A stretch of 64,000 nucleotides of DNA, taken from positions 4,273 through 68,272 of the forward strand of contig PCBI01000003.1 of the NCBI GenBank assembly GCA_002730875.1. The letters are read 5' to 3'. Positions 33,891 to 44,350 of the stretch are shown here, piece by piece; position 1 is the stretch's first letter, and each line of letters begins with the position of its first letter. This DNA comes from Spirochaetaceae bacterium. GTDB taxonomy: Bacteria > Spirochaetota > Leptospiria > Leptospirales > Leptonemataceae. A program made the position numbers and the translations under genes. The notes beneath the pieces were generated by a model. The model was given only the letters and a program-made list of their open reading frames with translations, was not told the DNA's origin and searched no databases.

Positions 33891-34339
33891 TGGTTGGCGC
33901 TTCCTCGGTAGTAGCCTTCCACCTGACGAAAGGCGCTCTGGATACGACGCCCCAGAGCCACGAGAATCTTGAAGGCCCAGCGCGGATGGCTTTGAAAGAT
34001 TTTCTCAAAGTTTTCCTGCGTGAGCGAAAGCAGTTTCGTAGGGCTGGCGGCGATCAATGTGGCGGACCGGGGAGCATTCTCCAGCATAGCCATCTCGCCA
34101 AAAATCTCGCCTGGACCCAGGCTGTTCAACACCCGGTATTTGCCCTGATTCACGCGCTCGGTTACCACCACCTTTCCGGCAATGATCAAGTAGACTTCGT
34201 TTCCTTTATCGCCTTCCCGCAGGATGATCTGTCGTGCCTGGAAGGTGCGGCCATACTTAAAGAATAGATCGGCCGTGATGGCCTGCTCCCCTTCGAAGCC
34301 CAGTTTGATAAGATCGTAATCATGGTTGTTAATGTTCAT
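33887..34339 (-). CDS. cyclic nucleotide-binding domain protein
   Basis: 150 aa, essentially a single CRP-like cNMP domain with a C-terminal helix and no DNA-binding domain. The phosphate-binding cassette is intact: GPGEIFGEMAMLENAPRSAT, with the Glu and Arg that hold the cyclic phosphate and ribose. Preceding strands (LIIAGKVVVTERV) fit the fold. It lies between a second, more diverged cNMP protein (overlap ATGA) and the unknown 399-aa protein (overlap ATGA). Two cyclases are encoded in the same window, making cAMP the likely ligand. It probably acts by binding a partner. Confidence 0.9.
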   Translation of the reverse strand: MNINNHDYDLIKLGFEGEQAITADLFFKYGRTFQARQIILREGDKGNEVYLIIAGKVVVTERVNQGKYRVLNSLGPGEIFGEMAMLENAPRSATLIAASPTKLLSLTQENFEKIFQSHPRWAFKILVALGRRIQSAFRQVEGYYRGSANQ

Positions 34340-34737
34340 GCGCCGGCTCCTTGATAGGGCAATTCCTTGATGTGGCCGTTTATCTGCCGAAGCATCTTGC
34401 TCAGGACTCGAATAGACTGCAGTGCAAAGGAAATGTCCGAAACCATGGCTCGCTCGAACTGCACCTTACTGAATCCCAGGGCTCGAACTCCCGTGCGGGC
34501 CACGGCATCGGTGATCCGGGCAGTACCAAGATACACTTCCAGCATGCCGAACAGATCCCCTTTCGTTAGATCAAAGTTTTCCATCTTCAGCGGCGTGTAT
34601 TTTCTCATCACGCGCACTTCGCCTTCAAGAATCAGGTATGTGCAGGGATCGCCTATAGTGTAATCCGTTTCATAGATCTTATCTCCCGACCGAAATTCCA
34701 CCGGTTGACTCAATTCTGCGATTGTATCAAAATCCAT
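34336..34737 (-). CDS. cyclic nucleotide-binding domain protein with diverged cassette
   Basis: 133 aa from the ATG at 34737, preceded by GGGGAAG; a longer frame to 34860 lacks such a site. The cNMP beta-roll is recognisable (GDPCTYLILEGEVRVMRKY, KGDLFGMLEVYLGTARITDA), but in the phosphate-binding cassette the usual Gly-Glu is Gly-Met and the Pro-Arg-Ser-Ala run is altered, so ligand binding may be weak or lost. It heads the run and is coupled to the intact cNMP protein, suggesting a heteromer with one binding and one non-binding subunit. The gene upstream is divergent. Confidence 0.82.
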   Translation of the reverse strand: MDFDTIAELSQPVEFRSGDKIYETDYTIGDPCTYLILEGEVRVMRKYTPLKMENFDLTKGDLFGMLEVYLGTARITDAVARTGVRALGFSKVQFERAMVSDISFALQSIRVLSKMLRQINGHIKELPYQGAGA

Positions 34738-34965
34738 TATTTCTTCCCCGTCCTGTAGTTGTTGCGGCCCCGGGCCGCAGATCTCTGCCGATTCCGTTTC
34801 TCCCGAAGTTTCGCGGCCCCAAACACTTACTCTCCTGCCAGATTCAGGCAGATATGACAACAGGAATATGAAAAGTAATCCAAAGAAACTACAGGCCTTC
34901 TTACAGTATCGGATGGTCTAAAATCTTTGCTTTACCTGCCATGGTGGAAAATAATTCATTCCGCA

Positions 34966-36021
34966 ATGGCCTCCCGCAAGCCTACTTTCGATGATTGCTA
35001 CCAGGCCCTGCCTGAAATCAAGCCTCCCCGTAACCTGGACAAGTTCTGGCAGGATGCCATAATGAGCCTGAAAAGACTTCCGGTGGATCCTCAGCAGAAG
35101 CTGGTGCTAAAAAAGTCCTTCGGAAAGGAAAGCCTGAGCGATATCTCTTTTCAGAGTCTCGGGCCTACCACCATCAAAGGGCAGCTTTTTCTTCCTCGAC
35201 GACGGGGCAAGGCGCCGGTGGTGATCCATTTTCCCGACTACGATGAAAAGGCCAGTTTTCCCGGCGCTGTCAAAGACTACAGCCGCTCATTAACCGAAAA
35301 GGGCATTGCATTGCTATCCGTAAACCTCCGTCAGCTTCCCCAGGGCGCCACGGCAGCCGCGGCAACCGCGCTCCGGGGAGCCGCTGCTCCCTCCCGAGCG
35401 ACCATTGGCGCTGGTTCAGCCAGAAATACCGCAACAAGATCCGGAACCAGCGCTGTAGAAGCCCCGCTACCGCCGCTTATGGCCATGGGACTGGATCCCA
35501 TCGAAAAAAGCTATCTGGCTCACTGCTATCTGGATGCATTGCGCGCGGTGGACTTCCTCCGACTACAGAAAGGCATCGATAGCGCGCGAATTGCCCTTCT
35601 TGGTCGCGGTCTGGGCGCCGCCATGGCCTCCTTTGTGGCCCACATGCGAAAGGAGTCGGTTGTGGCCTTGAGCCTGGAAAGACCCTCCCCTGCCTGGATT
35701 TCCCGATGGCTGGACGATTCCACTGGTTCTATGGCCGAGCAAATCCGGGAACTGATGAAGCAGAAATCCGGTTCCCGGGCAAAGTGGAAAAAGAGTCTGG
35801 AAGTGCTGGACCCAATGAACTGGGCCCAGTCCATTCAAGTGCCGGTTCTGTTTTCGGCGGGCCTGGAGGATCGGGTGCATCCTCCCATGTCCATTTTCGG
35901 ATTTTTCAACCATCTACAGACCGAAAAGGCCATGCAGTTTTTTACCGATGAGGAGCAGGACCCCACCGGGAAAAAGGAAAGGCTCACCTCCCTGGATTTT
36001 CTGCTGGAACAGCTACAGTAG
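34966..36021 (+). CDS. acetylxylan-esterase-like alpha/beta-hydrolase without catalytic residues
   Basis: 351 aa from the ATG at 34966; a TTG at 34927 would add 13 residues. The N-terminal PRNLDKFWQDA and strand-rich middle match the AXE1/BAAT-like esterase group. At the nucleophile elbow the expected G-x-S-x-G reads GRGLGAAMA, so Gly replaces Ser. The Asp of the triad can be matched (GLEDRVHPP), but the final region (FFTDEEQDPTG) has no His where PEFGHE-type motifs normally occur. An Ala/Thr/Arg-rich insert (residues about 135-165) is also unusual. The protein may be a pseudo-enzyme or act by another mechanism. It stands alone upstream of rpsR. Confidence 0.75.
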   Translation: MASRKPTFDDCYQALPEIKPPRNLDKFWQDAIMSLKRLPVDPQQKLVLKKSFGKESLSDISFQSLGPTTIKGQLFLPRRRGKAPVVIHFPDYDEKASFPGAVKDYSRSLTEKGIALLSVNLRQLPQGATAAAATALRGAAAPSRATIGAGSARNTATRSGTSAVEAPLPPLMAMGLDPIEKSYLAHCYLDALRAVDFLRLQKGIDSARIALLGRGLGAAMASFVAHMRKESVVALSLERPSPAWISRWLDDSTGSMAEQIRELMKQKSGSRAKWKKSLEVLDPMNWAQSIQVPVLFSAGLEDRVHPPMSIFGFFNHLQTEKAMQFFTDEEQDPTGKKERLTSLDFLLEQLQ

Positions 36022-36205
36022 TCATTCTTTGCGTCCGTGTCGGGGCTAAAACCCGCGGATGGCAGACAACCTTCGTAGAGGAACCCGGGGGACCGGCAAC
36101 CTGCTATCGCATTGCTGGTGGTAGCCGGATATACAGCGAGATTTGCGCTGTGCCGGCCTAATTTGCTTTACACCCACGGACACGCTCCGAGATTGACCCT
36201 GAATT

Positions 36206-36514
36206 ATGGAAGAACGACAAAACAGCGGCTATCAGGGTGGTGACCGCAACTCTGATTCAGACGATAAGCGAAGAGGCGGCGGCCCCGGTGGCCGACAGGG
36301 CGGCGGCGGCGGAAGGTACCGCAAGCGAGTTCTGGATACCAGAAATATTACTATTGATTACAAGAATCCGGAAACCCTGGAAAGATTCATTTCCAAAACC
36401 GGAAAAATTCTGCCCCGCAGAATGACTGGCGCCACGGCAAGAGTGCAAAGAAAAATCGCTCGAGAGATCAAACGTGCTCGAATGATTAACCTGCTACCTT
36501 TCTCCAAACGCTAA
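36206..36514 (+). CDS. rpsR: 30S ribosomal protein bS18
   Basis: 102 aa. bS18 sits on the platform of the small ribosomal subunit next to bS6. The C-terminal three quarters match: [37 protein letters not shown] and the Arg-rich end [13 protein letters not shown]. The N-terminal 35 residues are a Gly/Arg-rich extension ([20 protein letters not shown]) longer than in most bacteria. It is not next to rpsF or rplI as in many genomes, and a strong terminator follows, so it is transcribed alone. Confidence 0.96.
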   Translation: MEERQNSGYQGGDRNSDSDDKRRGGGPGGRQGGGGGRYRKRVLDTRNITIDYKNPETLERFISKTGKILPRRMTGATARVQRKIAREIKRARMINLLPFSKR

Positions 36515-36560
36515 CATTAATGTCCATTTGGCTTTCCAGATTTACGAAAAGCCTTGCAAG

Positions 36561-36590
36561 AAGCATCCCACCTGTGGGATGCTTTTTTTA
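36561..36590 (+). terminator. Rho-independent terminator after rpsR
   Basis: The perfect stem AAGCATCCCA-CC-TGTGGGATGCTT, with a few loop bases, is followed by a run of Ts (36583-36589). It begins 46 bp after the rpsR stop and ends the transcript before sucA. Confidence 0.92.
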
Positions 36591-36799
36591 GTCTATGAGC
36601 GCCTCGCGGTCTCTGCCTGAAAGCCTTATGCCAGCCCTTCAAACCTTCCCGGTAGGACCAGAAACCAGTCGTAACAGAGATACCAGGGCATCGGCCCATA
36701 ACGCAGTCCATATTCTGTTTTTTCGGCTGACTCAGACCGACAGGAATCATATCTTTTCCAATACAGGGAAGCCAGGCTTCCACATGCAGGATCCATAAA

Positions 36800-39580
36800 A
36801 TGGCAGTTTCTTCAATTGCATCCATCCTAAACCCGGAACATCAGTACTTTCTAGAAGACCTTTACGAAACCTACAGAAAGGATCCGGGCTCGGTAGCTGC
36901 CGAATGGAGAGACTTCTTCCAGCAAATGGAAAGCCAGGACGGCAACGGCCATAGCCAGGGAATACCTCTGGAGTCCAGCTCCATCCCCAAGCTCCTGAAA
37001 TCGGACATCCTACGGATACCCGATACTCAGCTAAAGGCGTTGCTGCTTATTCAGGCCTATCGACGTCACGGTCACTATTCCGCCAACATTGACCCTCTGG
37101 GATTGCGCGAAACGTCTCGCGAGCATCTGCGACTGGAAGATCATAACATCACCAGCGAAGAACTGGCCAAAGAGGTTACCGTTACCTTTGGCGGCGAAAC
37201 GATCACGGATACTCTGGGCAATCTGGTAGAAAAGCTGGAACGCATTTATTGCAGCAGCATCGGCTCGGAATACTTTTATATTCGAAGCGAAGAACGCCGT
37301 CGTTGGCTCATCGAGCGATTGGAGTCCAACCGCTTTCAGAATCCTCTGGAAAATTCGGTAAGGGAGATGATATACGAGAAGCTCTTTGCCGCCGAGAACT
37401 TCGAAAAGTACATCGCCACCCATTATCCAGGAAAGAAGCGATTTTCGCTGGAAGGCGGCGAAAGCCTGATTCCCACGCTGGCCGCAGCTGTCGAGATGGC
37501 CGGCGAAGACGGCATTGAGCAAATCGTAATCGGCATGGCGCACCGGGGCCGATTAAACGTTCTGGCCAACATCCTGGGCAAAGACCCCGCTCTAATATTT
37601 GCAGAATTTAACGAAAACATCACCGAAGACATCGATTCCGGAGATGTGAAGTATCATCTGGGCTACTCCAGCGATTATGAAACATTGAGCGGCAAGTCCG
37701 TTCACTTGAGCCTTGCCTTTAACCCATCGCATCTGGAAGTGATCAATCCCGTTGTTCTGGGTTCCATTCGCGCCCGCCAGGAGAAGGCTGGCGATGTGGA
37801 ACGGCGAAACCACCTGCCTTTGATCATTCACGGCGACGCCGCTTTCGCAGGCCAGGGCATTAACTACGAATGTCTGAACATGTCGGATCTGCCCGCCTAC
37901 AAAGTGGGCGGCGCTCTACACATCGTATGCAATAACCAGATAGGCTTCACCACCAATCCATCCGATGCTCGTTCCACCACCTATGCTACGGACCTGGCGC
38001 GTATGCTGCACGTGCCCATCTTTCACGTAAACGGCGACGATCCGGAAGCATGCTTTCGCGCGGTTCGTCTGGCCATGGAATGGCGACGCAAATACCAGAC
38101 CGATGTATTCATAGATCTGATCTGCTACCGACGGCTGGGTCACAACGAAACCGACGAACCGGCATTCACTCAGCCGGTCATGTACAAGAAGATCAAATCC
38201 CATCCTTCCACCTTTCAGCAATACGAAAAGCGACTGAAAGAAGATGGTCTGGATTCCAACACCCTGGATGGAATCAAGCAAAAGTACCAGCAAAGTTTGG
38301 ACGATGCATTCAAACGTGTAGATACGGACGAACTGCAAAGCTATATTCAGACTCTCACTGGAAACTGGAGGGGATTTCTGAAAATGGATCCCTACTCCAG
38401 GCCGGATACCAGCGTTCCGAAGGAAACCCTGGAACAGATCACCGAGCAAATCACCAGCGTGCCCGGGGACTTCCAGCTCAACAAGAAACTGCAGCGACTG
38501 TTCCAGGACCGTCGCTCCATGATAATGGAAGACAAGGGCGTAGACTGGGGAATGGCCGAGGCTCTGGCCATGGGAACCCTGCTAAAAGAAGGTATCCCGA
38601 TTCGAATCACCGGACAGGATACCAAACGAGGAACCTTCAGTCATCGACATGCGGTGGTGTTCGATTCCGAAACCGATGCCGAATATGCTCCGCTACAGCA
38701 CCTGGCCGAGGATCAGGGAAACCTCGAAATCGCAAACAGCCTGCTCTCCGAAGTGGCGGCTCTGGGATTCGAGTTCGGTTATTCCCTGGCAGACCCCAAG
38801 TCCCTGGTAATCTGGGAAGCGCAGTTCGGCGACTTTGTAAACGGCGCCCAGGTAGTGATTGATCAGTTCATTGCCAGTAGCGAAACGAAATGGAACCGCT
38901 ACTCGGGTATTGTGATGCTATTACCCCACGGCTACGAAGGCCAGGGTCCGGAACACTCCAGCGCGCGTCTGGAGCGATTCCTGCAACTTTGCAGTCAGTT
39001 TAATATCCAGGTCGCCAACTGCACAACCCCGGCGCAGTACTTTCACCTGCTCCGCCGACAAATGCACAGAAACTACCGCAAACCACTGGTTGTAATGAGC
39101 CCCAAGTCTCTGCTTCGACATCCCAGGGCAAAGAGCCATCTTGCCGACTTTACCGAAGAGTCCTTCCAGGAAGTTCTGGATGAAAACGATCCATCCATCG
39201 ATAAAGGAAAGGTGAAGGCGCTATTATTTTGTAGCGGCAAGATCTACTACGATCTTCTGGATCAGCGCGAGAAAGAAGAAATCAAAGACATTGCCATCAT
39301 TCGCGTAGAACAGCTGTATCCTTTTCCGAATGAGCAGATCCAGACTATCTTGAAGCAATACAAGCAGGCCAAAGATATCACCTGGGTTCAGGAAGAACCC
39401 AGAAACCAGGGAGCCTGGATCTATATGGAAAATCTCCTGGGGCATCTATGCAGGCAGCGACTGAATTATTGCGGTCGTGCGCCATCCCCCAGCCCGGCCA
39501 CCGGATACTTCAAGGTTCACGTTAAAGAACAAACCAGCATCGTAGAAGAAGCTCTACAAATTAAATCGGAGGAAGACTGA
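36800..39580 (+). CDS. sucA: 2-oxoglutarate dehydrogenase E1 component
   Basis: 926 aa. E1 decarboxylates 2-oxoglutarate with thiamine diphosphate and passes the succinyl group to the lipoyl domain of E2. The N-terminus has the E2-binding helix region ([20 protein letters not shown]). The ThDP site contains [17 protein letters not shown], the [10 protein letters not shown] motif and [19 protein letters not shown], and the C-half has [14 protein letters not shown] and [20 protein letters not shown]. Length matches the family. It is followed by sucB with only 2 bp between them; a CAGGATC upstream of the ATG can serve as ribosome binding site. Confidence 0.97.
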   Translation: MAVSSIASILNPEHQYFLEDLYETYRKDPGSVAAEWRDFFQQMESQDGNGHSQGIPLESSSIPKLLKSDILRIPDTQLKALLLIQAYRRHGHYSANIDPLGLRETSREHLRLEDHNITSEELAKEVTVTFGGETITDTLGNLVEKLERIYCSSIGSEYFYIRSEERRRWLIERLESNRFQNPLENSVREMIYEKLFAAENFEKYIATHYPGKKRFSLEGGESLIPTLAAAVEMAGEDGIEQIVIGMAHRGRLNVLANILGKDPALIFAEFNENITEDIDSGDVKYHLGYSSDYETLSGKSVHLSLAFNPSHLEVINPVVLGSIRARQEKAGDVERRNHLPLIIHGDAAFAGQGINYECLNMSDLPAYKVGGALHIVCNNQIGFTTNPSDARSTTYATDLARMLHVPIFHVNGDDPEACFRAVRLAMEWRRKYQTDVFIDLICYRRLGHNETDEPAFTQPVMYKKIKSHPSTFQQYEKRLKEDGLDSNTLDGIKQKYQQSLDDAFKRVDTDELQSYIQTLTGNWRGFLKMDPYSRPDTSVPKETLEQITEQITSVPGDFQLNKKLQRLFQDRRSMIMEDKGVDWGMAEALAMGTLLKEGIPIRITGQDTKRGTFSHRHAVVFDSETDAEYAPLQHLAEDQGNLEIANSLLSEVAALGFEFGYSLADPKSLVIWEAQFGDFVNGAQVVIDQFIASSETKWNRYSGIVMLLPHGYEGQGPEHSSARLERFLQLCSQFNIQVANCTTPAQYFHLLRRQMHRNYRKPLVVMSPKSLLRHPRAKSHLADFTEESFQEVLDENDPSIDKGKVKALLFCSGKIYYDLLDQREKEEIKDIAIIRVEQLYPFPNEQIQTILKQYKQAKDITWVQEEPRNQGAWIYMENLLGHLCRQRLNYCGRAPSPSPATGYFKVHVKEQTSIVEEALQIKSEED

Positions 39581-39582
39581 GT

Positions 39583-40893
39583 ATGTCCCAGGAAATCAAA
39601 GTACCACCCATGGGGGAGTCCATAACGGAGGCCACAGTAGCTGACTGGCACTTCTCCGAAGGACAGAGTTTCAATAGCGGCGACATACTGGTTGAGCTGG
39701 AAACCGATAAGGTCACCATGGAAGTTCCCGCTCCAACCGCGGGCAAACTCACAAGTATCAAGAAGCAATCCGGCGAAACAGTACAGCTGGATGAAGTCCT
39801 TGCCATCATCGAAGAGGGAGCGGGCTCCGGGGATTCTGGCTCCTCCGGCCAGTCCTCCAGTTCCGGAGATTCTTCTTCCGGTAAGAGCGAAAGTAGCTCC
39901 AGTGGAGCGGGCTCCAGCCAGAGTTCAACGAGTTCGGCGGATGGGCGTCAAAATGACACCGTTCCTCCCGGCGCGCGACGTCTGGCCGACGAAGAAGGCG
40001 TGGATACCTCAAAAGTACAGGGTACCGGACGAGGGGGTCAGGTACGCAAAGAAGATGTAGTAAACCATCTGGAAAAAGGCGGCTCCGGTGGCCAGTCCTC
40101 CAGCGCATCAGGCGGATCCACCGGACAGTCCCAGTCGGCTGCGAAGCCTGCCGCCAGCGCCGAAGCCATCAAACCCGGCCGTCAAAAGACCGGCGAAAGA
40201 GAAAAAGTAGAGCCCATGAGCAGGCTCCGGCAAAAGATTGCGGAGCGACTGGTTTCTGCCCAACAAACCGCAGCCATCCTTACCACTTTCAACGAAGTGG
40301 ATATGAGCCGTGTGATGGATATTCGAAATCAGTACAAAGACCTGTATGCGAAAAAATACGGCATCAAGCTGGGTTTCATGTCCTTCTTCGTCAAAGCGGC
40401 CGTAGAAGCGCTGAAAGCATATCCGGCCATTAATGCCGAGATTCGCGGTACAGATATTGTCTATAAGAACTACTACGACATCGGAGTCGCCGTTGGCGGT
40501 CCCCGCGGACTGGTAGTTCCCATTGTCAGGGATTCAGATCTACTTACCTTTGCCGAAATCGAAATGGAAATCTCCCGCCTGGCCAGCCGTGTCCAGGAAG
40601 GAAGCATTTCGTTGGATGAAATGAGCGGAGGAACGTTTACGATTTCCAATGGAGGGATTTACGGTTCCATGCTCTCTACCCCCATTTTGAATCCGCCGCA
40701 AAGCGGAATTCTGGGCATGCATAACATTACGAAGAAGCCGGTGGTCGTGAACGATGAAATTGTAATTCGCCCGATGATGTATCTGGCGCTTTCCTACGAT
40801 CACCGAATCGTGGATGGCAAAGAGGCGGTGAGCTTCCTTGTAAAAATAAAGGAATGCATCGAGAATCCGGAGCGAATCCTGCTGGAGATCTAA
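39583..40893 (+). CDS. sucB: dihydrolipoyllysine succinyltransferase, E2 of 2-oxoglutarate dehydrogenase
   Basis: 436 aa, start preceded by GGAGGAAG. E2 carries the swinging lipoyl arm and transfers succinyl to CoA. A single lipoyl domain has its Lys in [12 protein letters not shown]; a Ser/Gly-rich linker of about 45 residues follows; the E3-binding domain reads [16 protein letters not shown]; a second flexible linker leads to the catalytic domain with [16 protein letters not shown], whose His is catalytic. The GESITEA start is typical for the succinyl-specific branch. The first linker is richer in Ser than usual, in line with the low-complexity inserts seen in other proteins here. Confidence 0.97.
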   Translation: MSQEIKVPPMGESITEATVADWHFSEGQSFNSGDILVELETDKVTMEVPAPTAGKLTSIKKQSGETVQLDEVLAIIEEGAGSGDSGSSGQSSSSGDSSSGKSESSSSGAGSSQSSTSSADGRQNDTVPPGARRLADEEGVDTSKVQGTGRGGQVRKEDVVNHLEKGGSGGQSSSASGGSTGQSQSAAKPAASAEAIKPGRQKTGEREKVEPMSRLRQKIAERLVSAQQTAAILTTFNEVDMSRVMDIRNQYKDLYAKKYGIKLGFMSFFVKAAVEALKAYPAINAEIRGTDIVYKNYYDIGVAVGGPRGLVVPIVRDSDLLTFAEIEMEISRLASRVQEGSISLDEMSGGTFTISNGGIYGSMLSTPILNPPQSGILGMHNITKKPVVVNDEIVIRPMMYLALSYDHRIVDGKEAVSFLVKIKECIENPERILLEI

Positions 40894-41200
40894 TAGCATT
40901 TCCGGGGTCAGGCGCCGGTTCGGCCCTGGCCTCTTTCCGGTAGCGCTCGGGCTGCTTCCCGAACCGTTTCGGGAAAAGGCCGGGATCGCCGCGCAAAGCA
41001 TTTGGGAATTACCGTGTGGGCTGGATAAACCCTCTGGTGAAACAGCCGTTTCGCGAACCGGGGCAGGCCAGGCCAGTTCCAGGCTTTGCGCATCCCGAAG
41101 GAAGGTTCTCTTTGGCGACAAAGCGAACCGATAAAGCAAAACTATTAAGTAAAACAACAAAGCGAAACAACCTCGAATCACGAAAAACCAGGACAGGAAC
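40894..41200. other. intergenic gap between sucB and lpdA
   Basis: The gap is 307 bp. The left part is GC-rich and shows no gene in a credible frame; the last 80 bases are AT-rich and contain the lpdA leader with a plausible ribosome binding site (GGACAGGAAC before ATG). lpdA may therefore have its own promoter. I see no terminator hairpin after sucB. Confidence 0.45.
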
Positions 41201-42610
41201 ATGCAACAATTTGACTACACAGTAATCGGCGGAGGCCCCGGCGGATACGTAAGCGCCATTAGAGCAGCGCAGCTCGGCTTCAAGGTAGCGGTGATCGAAA
41301 AACGTCCCACCCTGGGCGGAACCTGCGTAAACGTGGGCTGTATTCCTTCCAAGGCTCTTCTGGATTCTTCTGAGAAGTTTCATGCAGCCAGCCATGAATT
41401 CGCGGACCACGGCATCAATGTGGGCTCGGTGAAGATCGACGTGAAAAAGATGATGGAAAGAAAGGTAAAGGTAGTCAAAGAGCTCACCGATGGCCTGGAT
41501 TTCTTGATGAAGAAAAACAAGATCACTGTGATTCGCGGCACGGGCCAAATGCAAAAGGCCAGCCAGGACAAAGTAGAGATCAAAGTGTCCGGCGAAACCG
41601 AAGACACAATCGAAACGAAATACTGCATCATTGCTACCGGCTCTGTACCCATCGCCATTCCCGGTATGGAAATCGACGAAAAGCAGATCATAACTTCTGA
41701 CACGGCCATCGCTCTGGAAAAAGTGCCCGAATCCATGACCATTATCGGCGGCGGCGTAATCGGCCTGGAGATGGGCTCGGTCTGGAATCGGTTAGGCACC
41801 AAAGTTACAATCGTTGAGATGCTTCCGGACATCCTGATGGGCCTGGACGGTCAAATGCGTCAGATGGCCCGTCGCACATTGCAAAAACAGGGCCTGGATT
41901 TTCTTTTCGAGCACAAAGTTACTGAAGCGAAAGCCGGAAAAAAGGGCGTTGATATCAAAGTACAGGACAAAAACGGCGAAGAGAAAAGCCTGAACTCCGA
42001 AATACTTCTGGTCTCCGTGGGCCGAAAGCCCTTTACCGAAGGCCTGGGGGCAGAAAACGTCGGAGTAAAGATCAACGATCGCGGCCGGGTTGAAGTAGAT
42101 CCGCATACGCTGCAGACTTCGGTTCCCAATATCTATGCTATAGGCGATGTGATCGAAGGCCCCATGCTGGCTCACAAGGCCGAAGAGGAAGGCGTAATGG
42201 TGGCCGAAAACCTGGCAGGAAAAAGCGGTCATGTAAACTACAACACCGTTCCCTGGATTGTCTACACCTGGCCGGAAATCGCCTGGGTAGGCAAGAGCGA
42301 AGAAGAGCTCAAAAAAGAAGGCGTGGAGTATCGCACTGGAAAATACATGTTCCGTCCCAACGGACGGGCCAAAGCCATGGGTCAGATCGACGGTCAGGTC
42401 AAGATCATCGCAGACAAGCGCACCGATACAATTCTCGGCGTGGCCATTGTTGGCCCGAACGGCTCGGAGCTACTGGCCGAGGCTGTGGTGGCCATGGAAT
42501 TTGGCGGTTCTGCCGAGGACATCGCCAGATCCTTTCATGCGCACCCCACTCTTTCCGAGGTGATGAAAGAAGCGGCCATGGACGTGGACAAACGATCCAT
42601 CCATTCCTGA
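41201..42610 (+). CDS. lpdA: dihydrolipoyl dehydrogenase (E3)
   Basis: 469 aa. E3 reoxidises the lipoyl arm of 2-oxo acid dehydrogenases with FAD and NAD+. FAD-binding [18 protein letters not shown], the redox disulfide [16 protein letters not shown], the NAD-binding [13 protein letters not shown], the second FAD motif [17 protein letters not shown] and the C-terminal His/Glu pair in HAHPTLSEV are all present. It is the third gene of the sucA-sucB-lpdA run and can also serve other complexes. The ribosome binding site is AGGAAC. Confidence 0.97.
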   Translation: MQQFDYTVIGGGPGGYVSAIRAAQLGFKVAVIEKRPTLGGTCVNVGCIPSKALLDSSEKFHAASHEFADHGINVGSVKIDVKKMMERKVKVVKELTDGLDFLMKKNKITVIRGTGQMQKASQDKVEIKVSGETEDTIETKYCIIATGSVPIAIPGMEIDEKQIITSDTAIALEKVPESMTIIGGGVIGLEMGSVWNRLGTKVTIVEMLPDILMGLDGQMRQMARRTLQKQGLDFLFEHKVTEAKAGKKGVDIKVQDKNGEEKSLNSEILLVSVGRKPFTEGLGAENVGVKINDRGRVEVDPHTLQTSVPNIYAIGDVIEGPMLAHKAEEEGVMVAENLAGKSGHVNYNTVPWIVYTWPEIAWVGKSEEELKKEGVEYRTGKYMFRPNGRAKAMGQIDGQVKIIADKRTDTILGVAIVGPNGSELLAEAVVAMEFGGSAEDIARSFHAHPTLSEVMKEAAMDVDKRSIHS

Positions 42611-42841
42611 TCCGGCGCGATCCTGTCTGCAGCAGTCATCGGACTCTGTCTTCGGTCTGCAGAAGCCTCAAAGGAAATCGAGCCAGGCGCCGAGGAAGAC
42701 CAGGTGTCCGCCAGGGTGTACCCATTTCCATTCTGGAATCTCCGCAGCATCCTTGCCGGCCTGGCGCATACAATGTGCCCGGGCCGAACGCTGCGGCGAA
42801 TCCAGGTCCATTCCATTGTCGATTTTACAGGAAGACACTCG

Positions 42842-43273
42842 ATGGCATCGGATATAAAAGGTCGCATTGACTACAGTCATGAAATGAAGCTGCACAACTC
42901 GCCGATCTTGCGAATTGTATTCTGGATCGCGGGAACCGTTTCGCTGTTTCTGGGAGTTCTGGGAGTTTTCCTGCCAGTGCTACCCACAACGCCCTTTCTT
43001 TTGCTTTCGGCCTATCTCTACGCCCGTTCATCCGAGCGATTCTACAACTGGCTCATGAACCACCGCCATCTCGGACCTTATGTAAGGCAATGGGTTCAAG
43101 ATCGTAGCCTGACTCTCAGAACCAAGTTCCTGGCCATATCGCTTCTCACTATCGCAATCGTCACAAGCAACGTTTTCTTTGTGACCTTCGTGCCAGCCCA
43201 TGCTATGATGGCCCTTACCGGAATCCTTGTGGGAGCCTACATACTCTCTTTTGACACACGGGAAATTCGTTGA
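42842..43273 (+). CDS. DUF454 (YbaN-like) inner-membrane protein
   Basis: 143 aa from the ATG at 42842, which has AGGAAG upstream; the open frame extends further without a credible start. After a short polar N-terminus, two membrane segments enclose the family signature LGVLGVFLPVLPTTPFLLLS, followed by YARSSERFYNWLMNHR and two more hydrophobic segments (LLTIAIVTSNVFFV, MALTGILVGAYIL). The biochemical role of YbaN is not known. The gene end overlaps the end of the convergent rsmE gene by 37 bp. Confidence 0.88.
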   Translation: MASDIKGRIDYSHEMKLHNSPILRIVFWIAGTVSLFLGVLGVFLPVLPTTPFLLLSAYLYARSSERFYNWLMNHRHLGPYVRQWVQDRSLTLRTKFLAISLLTIAIVTSNVFFVTFVPAHAMMALTGILVGAYILSFDTREIR

Positions 43274-44169
43274 TAGGACAGATAGGCGATGGCCGCCGTC
43301 TCTACCCGTAGCACCATAGGACCAAGATAGACTCGCCTGCACCGATCCGGCCATTTTCGGCAAAGAGAATCCCAGATACGCTGATCCTTCGGGCCAAAGC
43401 CGCCTTCCGGGCCTATTACAATGAGAAGTTCGGATTCCGCGTTAGAACCGGTAACTTCGGTGGCAGGACTCCACTGATTGGAATCGGACGGTGGACTCCA
43501 CTGTTCAGCCCCGAACGGAGAGCTCGACGAATCAGATCCAGACTTCGATCTCGCCACACCGGGCCCGGCCCTGGTTTTTGATTCGTTGTCGTCCGCCTTC
43601 TGGTTATTTTCGTCGCCGCGCTTGCGGGGATCCGAGTTTCGCACATTCTCATCCGGTAAATCCAGAATATGGACATACATACCGCGAGAAAGTTCTCGGT
43701 CCAGGTAGGATTCCAGATCTGCGAATGATACAGGGTTTTCCAAAGAGGGCAGATACCAGGCTTCGCTCTGCGCGGCGGCTTCCTGGCCAAGACGATAAAA
43801 TCGGTCCGCAGAAATCTTTTCTCGAACAGACCGTTCGAATTCGGCGGGGATTAGCCTTCGCAGACCCAGCTCAGTAGACTTTTCGATGAGCCAGTCGTTT
43901 CGGCTTCCCCGGGGCACGGCAACCATCAGGTCTAATGTAGCGCTTCTGGCCCGGTTTTCGCACATGCCTTCCAGGGTTACGAAGGCCTGCTTTTTTCCTG
44001 CCCAATGGAGACGCCCAGGCCACCGGCGGCCCTGACCATCTCCTACGTAGATCCCCGCTCCTTCCGGAAGCCGGCGGGCCCGGGCATGCGATATTTCCGG
44101 TGGCTCCAACTCCACAGAACGCTGTTCCAACTTGTCCGGCCAGGATTCCGTGCGAAACACTAGAAACAT
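43237..44169 (-). CDS. rsmE: 16S rRNA (uracil1498-N3)-methyltransferase RsmE
   Basis: 310 aa. RsmE methylates U1498 of 16S rRNA with SAM through a SPOUT (knotted) domain. The knot motif is conserved (LIVIGPEGGFGPKD, YLGPMVLRVETAAIAYLS), as is LMVAVPRGSRNDWLIEKSTELG in the first half. An insert of about 60 residues rich in Asp, Ser, Asn and Lys separates two conserved segments of the knot domain and makes the protein longer than the usual 245. It overlaps the convergent DUF454 gene at the 3' ends. Confidence 0.93.
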   Translation of the reverse strand: MFLVFRTESWPDKLEQRSVELEPPEISHARARRLPEGAGIYVGDGQGRRWPGRLHWAGKKQAFVTLEGMCENRARSATLDLMVAVPRGSRNDWLIEKSTELGLRRLIPAEFERSVREKISADRFYRLGQEAAAQSEAWYLPSLENPVSFADLESYLDRELSRGMYVHILDLPDENVRNSDPRKRGDENNQKADDNESKTRAGPGVARSKSGSDSSSSPFGAEQWSPPSDSNQWSPATEVTGSNAESELLIVIGPEGGFGPKDQRIWDSLCRKWPDRCRRVYLGPMVLRVETAAIAYLSYQRISRVSKESM

Positions 44170-44215
44170 CTTTTTTGTTTACAGGTAGGACTGTCCGGAG
44201 CTTCTGGAATTACTT

Positions 44216-44299
44216 GCCGAAGTGGTGGAATTGGTAGACACAGTGGATTCAAAATCCACCGGGAGCAATCCCTTGTCGGTTCAAGTCCGACCTTCGGTA
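44216..44299 (+). tRNA. tRNA-Leu (anticodon CAA)
   Basis: A full cloverleaf can be drawn: acceptor GCCGAAG pairs with CTTCGGT (one G-U), D-arm with GGTAGAC, anticodon stem GTGGA/TCCAC with loop TTCAAAA giving CAA, a long variable arm typical for leucine, and TTCAAGT in the T-loop. The 3' CCA is not encoded. It reads UUG codons. Confidence 0.95.
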
Positions 44300-44350
44300 A
44301 GCAGTCCTTATTCTCTATTCCAGTCCTGAGCACATGCCAAACCCGAGGGG

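Noticed and set aside
36022-36205. Regulatory RNA leader for rpsR
   Set aside because: I looked for a folded leader or S6:S18-type binding structure and found only weak pairings.
37916-38449. 177-aa and other antisense frames in sucA
   Set aside because: Antisense to conserved ThDP-binding sequence; codon pattern follows the sense gene.
40540-41202. 220-aa minus-strand frame between and within sucB
   Set aside because: Its first 35 residues look like a membrane segment, but the rest is antisense to the conserved catalytic domain of SucB.
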